Assembly: GCF_000238775.2 (NCBI RefSeq)
Contig: NZ_AFEJ02000001.1
Coordinates: forward strand, 3,162,001 to 3,226,000
Origin: Acaryochloris sp. CCMEE 5410
GTDB taxonomy: Bacteria; Cyanobacteriota; Cyanobacteriia; Thermosynechococcales; Thermosynechococcaceae
DNA length: 64,000 nt
Direction of reading: 5' to 3'
Positions 1 to 9,259 of this stretch are shown piece after piece. The position numbers were made by a program, and so were the translations under genes. Under the pieces are notes generated by a model. That model was not told the origin of the DNA, searched no databases, and worked only from the letters and a program-made list of their open reading frames with translations. The stretch's first letter is position 1. Every line of letters starts with the position of its first letter.

Positions 1-126
1 AAGAATGGCGTAAAAATGGCCATTTGAAATGATGTTAGATATTAGAGCCTTGCATGAATTAGACAGCTCAGTTTTAGAACAATCATCTTTTTTATTTCCC
101 ATTTGTGGAACCTGGAGATCTAGACA

Positions 127-471
127 ATGCCAACTGTAGATTCACTTCCCATCGAACAAAAAGTTGCTTTCCGCCGAAAGTCCGTTCAAGTTATGCGAGA
201 TCTGTTCGATCTCTCTGCATTGATGGTTTCAGTAGAAGACTATCAAAAAGCAAAAGATAATTTCTTTTCCCCTGCTCAAAAAATCTGGTTTATGTTCGGT
301 GGTACTATCAAGCGCTTGGAGCCAGGCTTAGGCAACCAAATCGAATCCCACATCAATGCCATCAACCCTCTGTTGGATCAAGCTGCTCCCAATCGTGCTT
401 TGACCGCTAGTCTAGATGAGCTGAATCGATTGATGGCATCAGCTGTAACGATTAGCGATGCCAAGCTTTAG
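127..471 (+). CDS. Hypothetical protein, 114 aa
   Basis: I recognise no family. The ATG at 127 has a GGAG ribosome-binding motif at 114-117 with a normal 9-base gap, which supports it as a real gene. The product is a small soluble, probably all-helical protein with no signal peptide, membrane segment or cysteine pairs; its middle contains an aromatic stretch (KIWFMFGG) and the C-terminal half is rich in Leu, Asn and Ala. It lies about 190 bases upstream of the lipoxygenase fusion on the same strand, so it could share its regulation, but a functional link is only positional. Confidence 0.6.
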   Translation: MPTVDSLPIEQKVAFRRKSVQVMRDLFDLSALMVSVEDYQKAKDNFFSPAQKIWFMFGGTIKRLEPGLGNQIESHINAINPLLDQAAPNRALTASLDELNRLMASAVTISDAKL

Positions 472-662
472 TACTGCTGTCAAACTAGACTGAAATTCTT
501 TTCAATCCTAGAGATTAGGAGCAATTTCAGCAGGTGAGGCAATCGATCAGATTTCAAAACTGAATTTCGTATCAACCTATCTCAAATTTATCTTTCTGGC
601 GGTAGATAGGTTGTTTTGTGCTCTTTAATGATCAAACCATCAAACCCTTAAGGTAATTAACC

Positions 663-3080
663 ATGGATAGTCGTGATCCGCGAACTGAACATGTTGATGA
701 TGAATTTAAAAAACTAATTTCAAATATTGCCCGAGCCTTTGGACGTACCGCACAAATTAAAGGACGGCGAGCGACCCACTCCTACGGCACCGTCGCCAAA
801 GGGGTTTTGAAAGTTCTAGATACCCTGGATATCCCTCAACATCAAACATTTAGCGCAGGCAAACAATACCCAGTCTTACTACGCCACGCCAATATCAAAG
901 GGTTCCGCGATGACGCCATCCTCGATGGGCGCGGTGCGACAGTCAGGATCCTAGCGGGCGATGCCCAAGCGCCGCTATCAGATTTAAACCTAGATGAAGG
1001 CATTGTCGATATCCTGATGAGCACTGGACGCTCCTTTATTTTGGCAGAGGCGCTTTCCTTTGCTCGCTGGGCAGCAGGGCCCATGAAATCGCGAGCCGCC
1101 ATGCTGCAGGAATTTCCCAAGATTGCACCCATCTTCCATGAAATTATCCGCGACCCAGACTCCTACACTCAACTCCACTACTATTCTGAGACAACCTACA
1201 GTTTTACTAGCCTCGATCAGCAGTCATTTTTTCTCCGATATCGCTTGGTTAACCGCCAAAACCCATCTGCAGACACGGGATGGCTGAAGCCTGAAGAGGT
1301 GAAACTACCTTTAGATTACTTACCTCGCGTCGCCAGCGATACCCGGCCCGAGACTTATCTACAGGACGATTTTCGCCAACAGGTTCGCAGTACAGGGGTC
1401 AGCTATCTGCTACAGATTCAGCTGCAGCCCGTTTCTGATGATGCTGCAGTGAATGAAACAGCCAAAGACTGCACAATTCCCTGGGAAGAAGAAGACCATC
1501 CGTTCCATGATGTTGCGGTGTTGGACTTGGATAGCATTTTGCCCGATGAACTCGCGGAAGCCCTGGAATTTAATCCCTATAATGCACCACCAGAATTGAG
1601 CTTAATTTTGGCGAAGACAGCGCGTGAAACAGCTTCTGTCAACCATCTTCGCTCTGTTGTCTATCAGATCTCTGCCAATATGCGTAAATATCAAACTCCT
1701 AGCTCCAGCCTAGTGGATTGGGGCAGCGGTCACCAGCCGTCCCTCCATGAACAATACCCTTACGGCACGGGCAAAACTCCGAGCTTTGATAATACAAAGC
1801 CGTTGCCCGCGAGAGTAAAGCCAAAACCACGCTACTGGGCTAACTTTGGCCTCAAGCTGATTCCCAATCAACAGCTAGATCCGGCTTTACCTGAATTAGG
1901 CATTACAGGGGCCTTAGATCTGATGGGTACCAGTGTGGTTTCCTATATGCCGCCCAACCTAACCCGCAACCGATTGGATAAATTTAGCGATGATTTCTTT
2001 GTAGAGCGCCGTCTGAATGGATTTAATCCAGGCAAACTCAACCGAGTGACGGGACATGCCTGGCAATATCAGGTGTGCTACGACTGCAGCAGACACCAGG
2101 TGGAACCTGCGGGCCTTCTCCCGTCAAAGATTACAGCCCGGTTTCATTTCTGTGGACAATACCTGCATCCCCATTCCATTCAATTTACTCTGAACGGCCA
2201 AACAGAGACTCAGCAACCCGGTGATGAAAATTGGGAATGGAGTAAGCGCCTGTTCCGCTGCGCAGAATTCGTCTTCCAGGAGGCTCAATCTCATCTAGGA
2301 CGAACCCACATGAACCTGGATCAATATGCCATGGCGTATTACCGGAATGTGGTGAATAATCCCATTCATTTACTGCTAGAACCCCATCTAGAAGGTCTCT
2401 TAAGTATCAATAAATTAGGAGCCAACCTCATTAGTGGACCGACAGGCTTTATTCCAGAAGCCTCCTCTCTAACGCCAGAGGGCGTGGATGATGTCCTTAG
2501 AGATGAAATCAGTCACCTCAGCTATCATTGGACGCCCCACCGTCAGGCCCTGCCCGATCGGGTACTGAATAACCATTATGATCCGGCTGCGATCGCAATG
2601 TGGAATCTCTTGACGCAGTATGTCAGGGAGTTCTTCGAAGACCATCAGGCAGGTATTGAGGAATACTGGTCTGAGATCCAAGCCATGTCCCACGATCTGG
2701 TCACTCACTCGATTCTCAAACCAGAATTAGGAACACTCGCCGTTCAAAACAATGCTGACTTACAACAGCTTTGTGTATACGTTATCTTTCTTAGCTCTTT
2801 TTTCCATTCATGGGTTAATAACAAGCAGTACGAAGACGGTGGCGATGTCAGCTATAGCACCATTGGCATTTGGGACACCCATCATCCAGAGTATAACCCT
2901 GAACATGTTGCTAAACGGGAAGAACAGCAGGTTAAACTTCTCTGGACACTATCCCATGTTCGCTACAACCCCATCATGGATGTGGGGCCAACAGCCCTTA
3001 AAAACTTACTTTGGCAACAGCGGCAGCACATTGAACCAGGCATTCCCCTAGCCAATCTTATGATGAGCACCAATATCTAA
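663..3080 (+). CDS. Catalase-related allene oxide synthase / lipoxygenase fusion
   Basis: An 805-aa bifunctional oxylipin enzyme. The N-terminal part (about 1-380) is a catalase-related haem domain: distal His39 in the motif RATHSYG and proximal Tyr334 in LRSVVY with Arg eight residues later, as in catalase RxxxYxxxxxxR. The C-terminal part (about 390-805) is a lipoxygenase: iron ligands His544 and His549 in HLGRTH, His715 in FFHSWVNN, Asn719 and the C-terminal Ile805. Lipoxygenases make a fatty-acid hydroperoxide; catalase-related partners convert it to an allene oxide. A fusion of this type from Acaryochloris marina has been characterised as a 12R-lipoxygenase plus allene oxide synthase (recalled literature). 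Gly586, at the stereocontrol (Coffa) position, fits R specificity. The ATG at 663 has a weak AAGG motif upstream. A second lipoxygenase and a haem peroxidase lie downstream on the other strand. Confidence 0.93.
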   Translation: MDSRDPRTEHVDDEFKKLISNIARAFGRTAQIKGRRATHSYGTVAKGVLKVLDTLDIPQHQTFSAGKQYPVLLRHANIKGFRDDAILDGRGATVRILAGDAQAPLSDLNLDEGIVDILMSTGRSFILAEALSFARWAAGPMKSRAAMLQEFPKIAPIFHEIIRDPDSYTQLHYYSETTYSFTSLDQQSFFLRYRLVNRQNPSADTGWLKPEEVKLPLDYLPRVASDTRPETYLQDDFRQQVRSTGVSYLLQIQLQPVSDDAAVNETAKDCTIPWEEEDHPFHDVAVLDLDSILPDELAEALEFNPYNAPPELSLILAKTARETASVNHLRSVVYQISANMRKYQTPSSSLVDWGSGHQPSLHEQYPYGTGKTPSFDNTKPLPARVKPKPRYWANFGLKLIPNQQLDPALPELGITGALDLMGTSVVSYMPPNLTRNRLDKFSDDFFVERRLNGFNPGKLNRVTGHAWQYQVCYDCSRHQVEPAGLLPSKITARFHFCGQYLHPHSIQFTLNGQTETQQPGDENWEWSKRLFRCAEFVFQEAQSHLGRTHMNLDQYAMAYYRNVVNNPIHLLLEPHLEGLLSINKLGANLISGPTGFIPEASSLTPEGVDDVLRDEISHLSYHWTPHRQALPDRVLNNHYDPAAIAMWNLLTQYVREFFEDHQAGIEEYWSEIQAMSHDLVTHSILKPELGTLAVQNNADLQQLCVYVIFLSSFFHSWVNNKQYEDGGDVSYSTIGIWDTHHPEYNPEHVAKREEQQVKLLWTLSHVRYNPIMDVGPTALKNLLWQQRQHIEPGIPLANLMMSTNI

Positions 3081-3140
3081 TGTTAGCTGCATGGTGAAGG
3101 CTGCGATAGTTTAACAGTAGCGAGAAAATCAAATTCATAG

Positions 3141-3171
3141 CCAACCAGGATTAGTATTCAATCCTGGTTGG
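3141..3171. terminator. Perfect hairpin between convergent genes
   Basis: A 12-base perfect stem (3141-3152 with 3160-3171) and a 7-base loop sit in the 103-base gap between the lipoxygenase fusion and the convergent peroxidase. The position suits a bidirectional terminator, although no strong T tract follows on the plus strand. Confidence 0.65.
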
Positions 3172-3183
3172 AGTTATCTAGTC

Positions 3184-4881
3184 TTAACCTAAATTACCCA
3201 ACGGGTTTAGATCGTCCACTGCAGCCAGCAGTTCAGGCATAGAGAAGCGTAAATCTTGGTTCTCTTTGAGAACCGAGATAGGGCTATTGGCAATCAACCC
3301 AACAAATACTTCTGCAATAATCCGACTCCCTACTGGTCCTAGCTTATTGCCATTATTGCGGATTTTAGCTTCCCGCAAGATGTAGTACCACAGCGGAGTT
3401 TGCTGATCTAAACCGTGTTTCAACAGAATGTCACTATGAGGACCATTAGCAATTTCAGCAGCGGTAATTGGCGTAAATTTTAAACCCGCATTTTGCATCG
3501 CTTGAGCTACAGCTTGCCCTGACGGTAACTTCATCAAGCGTCCTCGCAATAAGTTACGAGTCGCCAAAGAAATCATAAAATCGGGTAAATTCATGCGCTG
3601 AAATTCAGGTAGTGTCTTCAGGGCAAAGGAGAGTCTCGCATCAATCTGTCGAGCAAAGTTGAGAGTCGGATCGCTATCGATATCTGGAATGCCTGAGAAA
3701 TCATATAGACGAGTCCAATCCACAATCCAGTTAGTCGGTACAGTGGGTTTATCAAAGAAAGGAGTATCCTCTGGATTAGCAGATCGAACACCACTACCAC
3801 CAGAAAACTCAAATAATAGGTCTAAGGTTGCCTGTCGCTCTTGATCCGAGTTGAAAACTCTATTCCATTCATACACCGTACGGATCATGCTGTGCCCCAA
3901 ACGATAAGCAGCTACAGAAAATTCAATCGGCATACATTCTGCCAAATCATCCGTATAGAACTTACGGCCATACGTCAGAACATCTTTAAGAACATCTACC
4001 TCGATTAAACGAGGCAAGAAATCCTTGAGAACAATTGATTGATACAAAAAGACCACCTGCCGTCTAGCTTTCTCATACAATGCCTCCCCTTGTAAGGTAG
4101 AACCTTCTGCTACTAACCGATCTACCACCGCATTGTGAAATTTAATAAATGCGAGGTGGGTTTGAGCAACAGCTAGATTTTCATCATTGCGCGAATCACC
4201 AATAATGGCCGACATATCTTCTCTACGGGGCAGATCATTGGGCAGCGATTGATCAATGCCAGGAATCTCGCCACCTGGTTCACCATCAACGGTGGGACTG
4301 GTCATGCCCACTCGGAGATGTACACCATCTGATTCAAATAACTCAGCGCTTAGTTTGGGACCACTCCCATACAGGCAATCCAAATCTAAAGCCGGGGTAC
4401 GCACATTCATAATGTCCGTCGGATCCACGCTGTCATCCATCAAATCAGAGGAATCATCCCGGGTAATATCGTGATCAATAAATTGGCCTAAGTAGGTATA
4501 GCCCGCCGGAATATTGGAATCACCTTCTGAAATAATATCTTGCATCTCTGATTCCATAGCTAAGCCAAGCTCGATCAAAGCCTCGGTACTAGGTTGTGCT
4601 CCCTCGCCGAAGAGACGACAAAATATTCGCCGCGGCTTGGTCGGCGGATCTCCTGGGCTAGGATCGATTGGATCAGGAACTGGAACAGGGAATTTATCCG
4701 CAAATTTTTTAAAGACATTTGTAATGTCCGGTAGAGGGATAAGAGATCCTGATACCCAACCAAAATTTTTAAGAAAGTAACTTTCTCGTCCATGTTTCAT
4801 GGTTTTAAACCTATAAGAATATTCACTTGGCACATAAGCTAATTGCGCCATCAAGCGTTTAGAAGCACTCACGCCAGACAA
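3184..4881 (-). CDS. Animal-type haem peroxidase / fatty-acid dioxygenase-like
   Basis: A 565-aa member of the animal haem peroxidase (myeloperoxidase/cyclooxygenase) superfamily. Visible signatures are the distal loop GQFIDHDITRD with the catalytic His137, the downstream GDSRNDEN segment carrying the catalytic Arg followed by FIKFHN, and the proximal-haem motif YRLGHSMI. The core fills the length from about residue 85 to the end. There is no signal peptide and no obvious membrane anchor. Bacterial members include linoleate dioxygenases encoded beside catalase-related hydroperoxidases in Nostoc (recalled), which makes fatty-acid dioxygenation plausible; halide oxidation is the alternative. 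Neighbours are two lipoxygenases, one fused to an allene-oxide-synthase-type domain, so an oxylipin role is favoured by context. It is 240 AT-rich bases from the second lipoxygenase on the same strand and could be co-transcribed with it. Confidence 0.88.
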   Translation of the reverse strand: MSGVSASKRLMAQLAYVPSEYSYRFKTMKHGRESYFLKNFGWVSGSLIPLPDITNVFKKFADKFPVPVPDPIDPSPGDPPTKPRRIFCRLFGEGAQPSTEALIELGLAMESEMQDIISEGDSNIPAGYTYLGQFIDHDITRDDSSDLMDDSVDPTDIMNVRTPALDLDCLYGSGPKLSAELFESDGVHLRVGMTSPTVDGEPGGEIPGIDQSLPNDLPRREDMSAIIGDSRNDENLAVAQTHLAFIKFHNAVVDRLVAEGSTLQGEALYEKARRQVVFLYQSIVLKDFLPRLIEVDVLKDVLTYGRKFYTDDLAECMPIEFSVAAYRLGHSMIRTVYEWNRVFNSDQERQATLDLLFEFSGGSGVRSANPEDTPFFDKPTVPTNWIVDWTRLYDFSGIPDIDSDPTLNFARQIDARLSFALKTLPEFQRMNLPDFMISLATRNLLRGRLMKLPSGQAVAQAMQNAGLKFTPITAAEIANGPHSDILLKHGLDQQTPLWYYILREAKIRNNGNKLGPVGSRIIAEVFVGLIANSPISVLKENQDLRFSMPELLAAVDDLNPLGNLG

Positions 4882-5121
4882 AGCACATAGCTGTACCTAT
4901 ACATCATTTAGGTCAAGAATTTTTACGTCTTTCTTATTACAACTTATATAATCCAAGCAGTATTTTTAAATACAAAATCCTACTAATAAATCGACTTTGT
5001 TAAGTAAAATATATATATTTTTATTCATAGCTAAAACTACAGTTATCAGCTCTAACCCTCTATCTAATCTGCGGTCAAAAGGTTATAGATTTAGGCATTA
5101 GAGCTGAGACACATCTAAAAT

Positions 5122-6837
5122 CTAAATATTGATCCGCGATCTTAAATCCCGCAAATCATACCCCAGTGCTTCAAAGTTTTGCCATTCTCTCTTTAGGATT
5201 GAAATAAATTCTCTTGGAATATCATTCTCTTCATTCTTGGTTAAATATCCATGTTTGACATCAACTAGAATATTGACGATAAACAACTGAAATGCGGCAT
5301 CTTCAACAGAATAATCAATTGCTAGACGAGCATAATCAATTTCTCCACCATAGTTGGCTTGATTATCATTGCGCCAATCATGCCAAATCGTTGCATGATA
5401 GATCGCATAGGCACAGGCTTGTTTGAGATTCTGGATATCCTGTTCACCAGGATGAGTCATCGTTTCTGTGATTAGACTAATTGCCTTTTGATTCGCTGGT
5501 CTTTCGACACTGACTTCATTATTATCAACATACTGTTCTCCATCTGCGATGGATGGAGGAACCAATGGAACGCTATGGTTTTCTAAATCTTTGGAGAAGT
5601 AATAAATTTCTTTCCAGTCTAATTTGATTTTGTCTTCATAAAGCGAAAAGAATTTATCAACGTATTCATTCAGAATATTCCAATATAAATTCTGAATTTT
5701 CGAATAGGAATGCTGGCCAGTAGAATTCACCTCACTTCTGGGCGACCAGTTCTTCCAATTACATTGACCCAGATCATCTCTCATCACATCGATTAAAGAA
5801 GCTGAGTTGAGGGGGGAAAGCGCAAGGACTCCTTGATCTCCAAAAATAATATCTTTCCCAAATGTATTAATTGCAGAAACACTCTTTAAATGGGGATGAA
5901 GAAGTTTAAGGATGGGACTTTTTTGAATATTTCGATAGAGGGCAATAGCATACTGCCCCACATTCAAATGCCCTCTGCCTAAATGTCCCTTGACCTGTCC
6001 ATCAATAAACTCAGCAATACGGAAATACAGCTTCGCTTGCTCCCACTTTGCCCCATCTCCAGGCTCAGCCGAACCATCATCGACAAATTCAGGAGGGAAA
6101 GACGCAATTTTCCTTAGTTTCCATTCAATTTTTTGGGGAATCAGCTGATCGTTCCCATCTTTCACCATTGTTAAATGAACACTAGGTGCTTGATGAATTT
6201 CATCCCATCTATATTGATCTAAGTTGTAGCGAACATGAAATTGTCCATTGCTATCTCGGGTCATTAGCGCTGGCGCAAAACCATTTAAAGTGGCATCAAT
6301 AAAGAACTTATCGTCTCTAGATTTACCATTCTCGATGGTGAGGTTTTCTGGGAAAACAGTTTGCGCTGCTTCAATCGAATCCTGTTGTCCAGCATTCCGT
6401 CTTTTTATGCCCCATGGGACTGATTTAAGCAGTATTTTACGAGTCTGTGGTGCGACAAAATTCTGGGGAGAGGCAAAGATTCCTGCTCCTTCCGAACGTA
6501 TCAGTGGGACTGCATAATCGGGATCATATTCCCAATCAGCAATCAAAATAGTACCGAAATCATAGTTTCCTTTTACATTCCTAGGACCATCTTCCTCGTA
6601 GATCACATGAGGCTGACTTTGATAGTCCAATCGGATGACCTTAACGGTTAGATCGGGGGTGTCACCAGCATCATCCGTATCATATTCAATGTTGAACTCG
6701 CCCTTGTCGTTCGTTCTATCTGAACCGACTAGGTCGTCTAGCCCAAAATCTCGGTCCCAAATTTCAATTAATGTATCTCTAAAGGGCGATTGATCAAATT
6801 GTCGAGAAATTTTGCCGGAAACCGTTTGCTTAACCAT
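5122..6837 (-). CDS. Lipoxygenase with N-terminal transthyretin-like domain
   Basis: A 571-aa lipoxygenase. Residues 1-110 form a beta-rich transthyretin/Cna-B-like module (GKISRQF, DTLIEIWDRD, TNDKGEFNIEYD), unlike the usual PLAT domain of eukaryotic enzymes. Residues about 150-571 are the catalytic domain: iron ligands His285 and His290 in HLGRGH, His486 in IWHDW, and the C-terminal Ile571. Gly327 in SAINTFGKD occupies the Coffa stereocontrol position, predicting an R-hydroperoxide product. It is clearly diverged from the lipoxygenase half of the neighbouring fusion but shares its layout, so the two are paralogues. The substrate would be polyunsaturated fatty acid released from membranes. 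The ATG at 6837 begins the beta domain directly (MVKQTVSGK). Located upstream of, and co-oriented with, the haem peroxidase gene. Confidence 0.9.
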   Translation of the reverse strand: MVKQTVSGKISRQFDQSPFRDTLIEIWDRDFGLDDLVGSDRTNDKGEFNIEYDTDDAGDTPDLTVKVIRLDYQSQPHVIYEEDGPRNVKGNYDFGTILIADWEYDPDYAVPLIRSEGAGIFASPQNFVAPQTRKILLKSVPWGIKRRNAGQQDSIEAAQTVFPENLTIENGKSRDDKFFIDATLNGFAPALMTRDSNGQFHVRYNLDQYRWDEIHQAPSVHLTMVKDGNDQLIPQKIEWKLRKIASFPPEFVDDGSAEPGDGAKWEQAKLYFRIAEFIDGQVKGHLGRGHLNVGQYAIALYRNIQKSPILKLLHPHLKSVSAINTFGKDIIFGDQGVLALSPLNSASLIDVMRDDLGQCNWKNWSPRSEVNSTGQHSYSKIQNLYWNILNEYVDKFFSLYEDKIKLDWKEIYYFSKDLENHSVPLVPPSIADGEQYVDNNEVSVERPANQKAISLITETMTHPGEQDIQNLKQACAYAIYHATIWHDWRNDNQANYGGEIDYARLAIDYSVEDAAFQLFIVNILVDVKHGYLTKNEENDIPREFISILKREWQNFEALGYDLRDLRSRINI

Positions 6838-7020
6838 GACATTAGGCAGTAGTTCTACATATTACTCATCATTTATATCCATGGTTTTTATGCATCATTA
6901 TCAAGAGTTAATACGTTAGAGTTGCTCGAATATTTCACAGGAGAACGTTATTTTTTAGGCATAAGCCTGACAGCATACTTGGCACAATCGGGTGGGCAAA
7001 TTAGGCATCTTTACATCAAC

Positions 7021-8016
7021 TTATGGAGTTGTGAGGCTTAGGCTCCAGCGGTGACACGTCGTCATCAAAACTCGCTTAATCAAATGTGGATAGGTTAGGT
7101 TTTGGGCTTGGGCGATTTGGGCGAGCGATCGCAAAGGATGTAACGTCGCATCGGCATTCACATCCACCAGATAGGCTTGCCTCTGTTGGTCTAATCGAAA
7201 ATCAAAAGTTGCATAATCCAAAGGTTGCAGCAGATTCATCAATTTCCAAGCCGCACTCCGCAGGGGCTGTAAGTCTGAATCGGCCAAGCTAACATTGACT
7301 TTCTGAAACCCACCCTGACGCTTTGCTTGCAAATCCAAAACCTGCTCCTGCAGTGCCTGACCTGAAGGGGTCAAAGTTTCCACGGCACCTAGTAAACTCG
7401 GTTCGAGATTGCCAACCACCCCGACCGTGATTTCTCGCCCCACAATCAACGGTTCACAAATTACTGCAGTTTGGAACTGGGATTGAAGCTGCTGCACCTG
7501 TTTCTGCAATACCGCCAGCCCATCCTGGGTCTCGAACCTTTGAAGTCCTAAAGAATAACCTTCACAGGTGGGTTTCAGTAGCGATACGGGCCAAGGAGGT
7601 AATTCTGTAATCGACTCCCCCAAACCAAAGCGACGCCAAGGTGGCGTGGCAATGTTGCACCAGTCCAGAACTGGCTTAAGCCAGTCTTTGTTTAAGGTCA
7701 AACTTTTGGTGGCTGCATCACCCCCGGTATAGGGAATGCCTAGGTGTTCTAACAGTGCGGGGGCTAGGGCTGTGCGATTGCGGGACAGAGCCCCAACGGA
7801 TAGATTCCACACTAGATCAGGCAGATCTTGCTGCTGCCAACGGTGCAGTAAATTATCCAGAGACCCAATAGCATCGACGGTATGACCTAAATCCGTGAGG
7901 GCTTGGGTCACCGCAGCTACTTCTTCCGGTTCGCGCCAATGGTAGTGAGTGTTAACTTGGGCCTCTGGTGCAGCCATCAGCTCCACTTGGGAGTCAAACA
8001 AGAGGCCAATCTTCAT
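7021..8016 (-). CDS. ATP-grasp ligase, D-Ala-D-Ala ligase-like
   Basis: A 331-aa ATP-grasp protein resembling D-alanine-D-alanine ligases: N-terminal Rossmann-like part starting MKIGLLFDSQ, then LGIPYTGGDA, the ATP-binding lysine segment LLKPTCEGYSLG, EPLIVGREITVGV, and the metal-binding end YLVDVNADATLHP. The start is set at 8016 because that ATG overlaps the TGA of the upstream radical SAM gene (ATGA), a classic sign of translational coupling; an in-frame start at 8040 also exists. It differs from a housekeeping Ddl in lacking several canonical stretches, so it more likely ligates another amino acid or peptide. Its partner gene encodes a KamA-like enzyme, which raises the possibility of a beta-amino-acid substrate; that is inference. 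Confidence 0.78.
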   Translation of the reverse strand: MKIGLLFDSQVELMAAPEAQVNTHYHWREPEEVAAVTQALTDLGHTVDAIGSLDNLLHRWQQQDLPDLVWNLSVGALSRNRTALAPALLEHLGIPYTGGDAATKSLTLNKDWLKPVLDWCNIATPPWRRFGLGESITELPPWPVSLLKPTCEGYSLGLQRFETQDGLAVLQKQVQQLQSQFQTAVICEPLIVGREITVGVVGNLEPSLLGAVETLTPSGQALQEQVLDLQAKRQGGFQKVNVSLADSDLQPLRSAAWKLMNLLQPLDYATFDFRLDQQRQAYLVDVNADATLHPLRSLAQIAQAQNLTYPHLIKRVLMTTCHRWSLSLTTP

Positions 8017-9194
8017 GATGGCAGGGCATCTGGTAGCCACATCGTTTGTGAATCAATCGGCAAAAACAGAATGTCAGGATAATCATTGCCCCGCCGCCGC
8101 TGGTGCCAGCGCCCGATCAGCTGTGGCTCAGGGCCAGGGGTGAGCCCAACAAGTTCTAGCTTGCCGTCTTCATGGGTGAGGATATAACGAAATCGCTTAA
8201 CGGAGCCATTGCAGCGTTGGCGCAGTCCTTCGACTAGCTTAAGTCCCTCCAGAATTGGCAGTTGAAAATGGAGGGCATGTTTAACCGGGCGAGGATGGAA
8301 TAGATATTGAGGCAGGACGCTGAGGCGATGCAGTCGTTTAAATAAGGTTTCCATCACATCAACGGAACTGTTGACCCCCTGCATCAAAGGGATTTGAGCC
8401 GTGAGCAGACAGCCTGCTTCTTGCAAGACGGCGAGGGCCTGCTCTGCCGCTGGGGTAATTTCACGGGGATGATCGAAGTGGCACTGAAAAATGATTTGAA
8501 ATCGCTCTTGATACTGAGCTAATACCTGAAGCAACTCTGGATCGGAAGTAAAGCGGCTGGGGAGGAAGGCGGGCAGTTTGGTGCTAATGCGAATTTGCCA
8601 GAGATGGGGAATCTCGGCCAGGGCTGCGAGTAAATTAGCCAGACGGCGGGTACTGGACACCATGGGGTCCCCCCCGGACATCAGCACATTGTCGATTTCA
8701 GGATGGGTTTGGATATATGCGATCGCAACCTGCAAATCCTCAATGGTTTCCTTAGTCATCACATCCTTGCTCATTAGGCGGCGACGAAAGCAATAGCGGC
8801 AATGTCCCGCACAGGCTTGGGTGACGATCAAGACGGCAGTCTGTTCGTACTTATGCTGTAATCCAGGCACCACCGTTGATAAGGCTTCACCACTGGTATC
8901 GAGAGAGCCGTGGTCATCCTGTTCATACACCGACGGTAAGAGCAGCTGCCGCAGCGGATCGGTGGGGTCTTGCCAGTCGATCAGTTGGGCATAGCCCTCC
9001 GGCACCATAAAGGGGAAATGGGTTTGGGCAGCGGTGATGCGATCGCAATCCTCCTCCCCCAGAGGTAAAGTCGTTGCCGCCGTTTGCGAAAAATGCAGAC
9101 TCGCTTTGAGTTCATCCCGCCAGGCCAGGCGCTTAGGCGTCGATAATGTCATCCCCTCACATTCCCCAGATAAATCTTTGAGAATCAGCCACAC
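8013..9194 (-). CDS. KamA-like radical SAM protein (lysine 2,3-aminomutase family)
   Basis: A 393-aa radical SAM enzyme of the lysine 2,3-aminomutase family. The cluster-binding CxxxCxxC motif is in CAGHCRYCFRRRL, followed by MSGGDPM, which binds SAM. The C-terminal segment where true aminomutases carry a glycine-rich loop before the PLP lysine reads ILTHEDGKLEL here: a Lys aligns but the Gly loop is absent, so aminomutase activity is uncertain. KamA paralogues can supply beta-lysine for compatible solutes or elongation factor P. The GTG at 9194 is taken as start; an ATG at 9152 is an alternative. The gene overlaps the next one by the ATGA junction and is divergent from the vanW unit across a short promoter gap of 65 bases. 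Confidence 0.85.
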   Translation of the reverse strand: MWLILKDLSGECEGMTLSTPKRLAWRDELKASLHFSQTAATTLPLGEEDCDRITAAQTHFPFMVPEGYAQLIDWQDPTDPLRQLLLPSVYEQDDHGSLDTSGEALSTVVPGLQHKYEQTAVLIVTQACAGHCRYCFRRRLMSKDVMTKETIEDLQVAIAYIQTHPEIDNVLMSGGDPMVSSTRRLANLLAALAEIPHLWQIRISTKLPAFLPSRFTSDPELLQVLAQYQERFQIIFQCHFDHPREITPAAEQALAVLQEAGCLLTAQIPLMQGVNSSVDVMETLFKRLHRLSVLPQYLFHPRPVKHALHFQLPILEGLKLVEGLRQRCNGSVKRFRYILTHEDGKLELVGLTPGPEPQLIGRWHQRRRGNDYPDILFLPIDSQTMWLPDALPS

Positions 9195-9259
9195 CTCAGA
9201 TCCTCGGTTTACAATAATGCCCTAACAACGGATGCCCTAACAACAATGGAGCTGAACGA

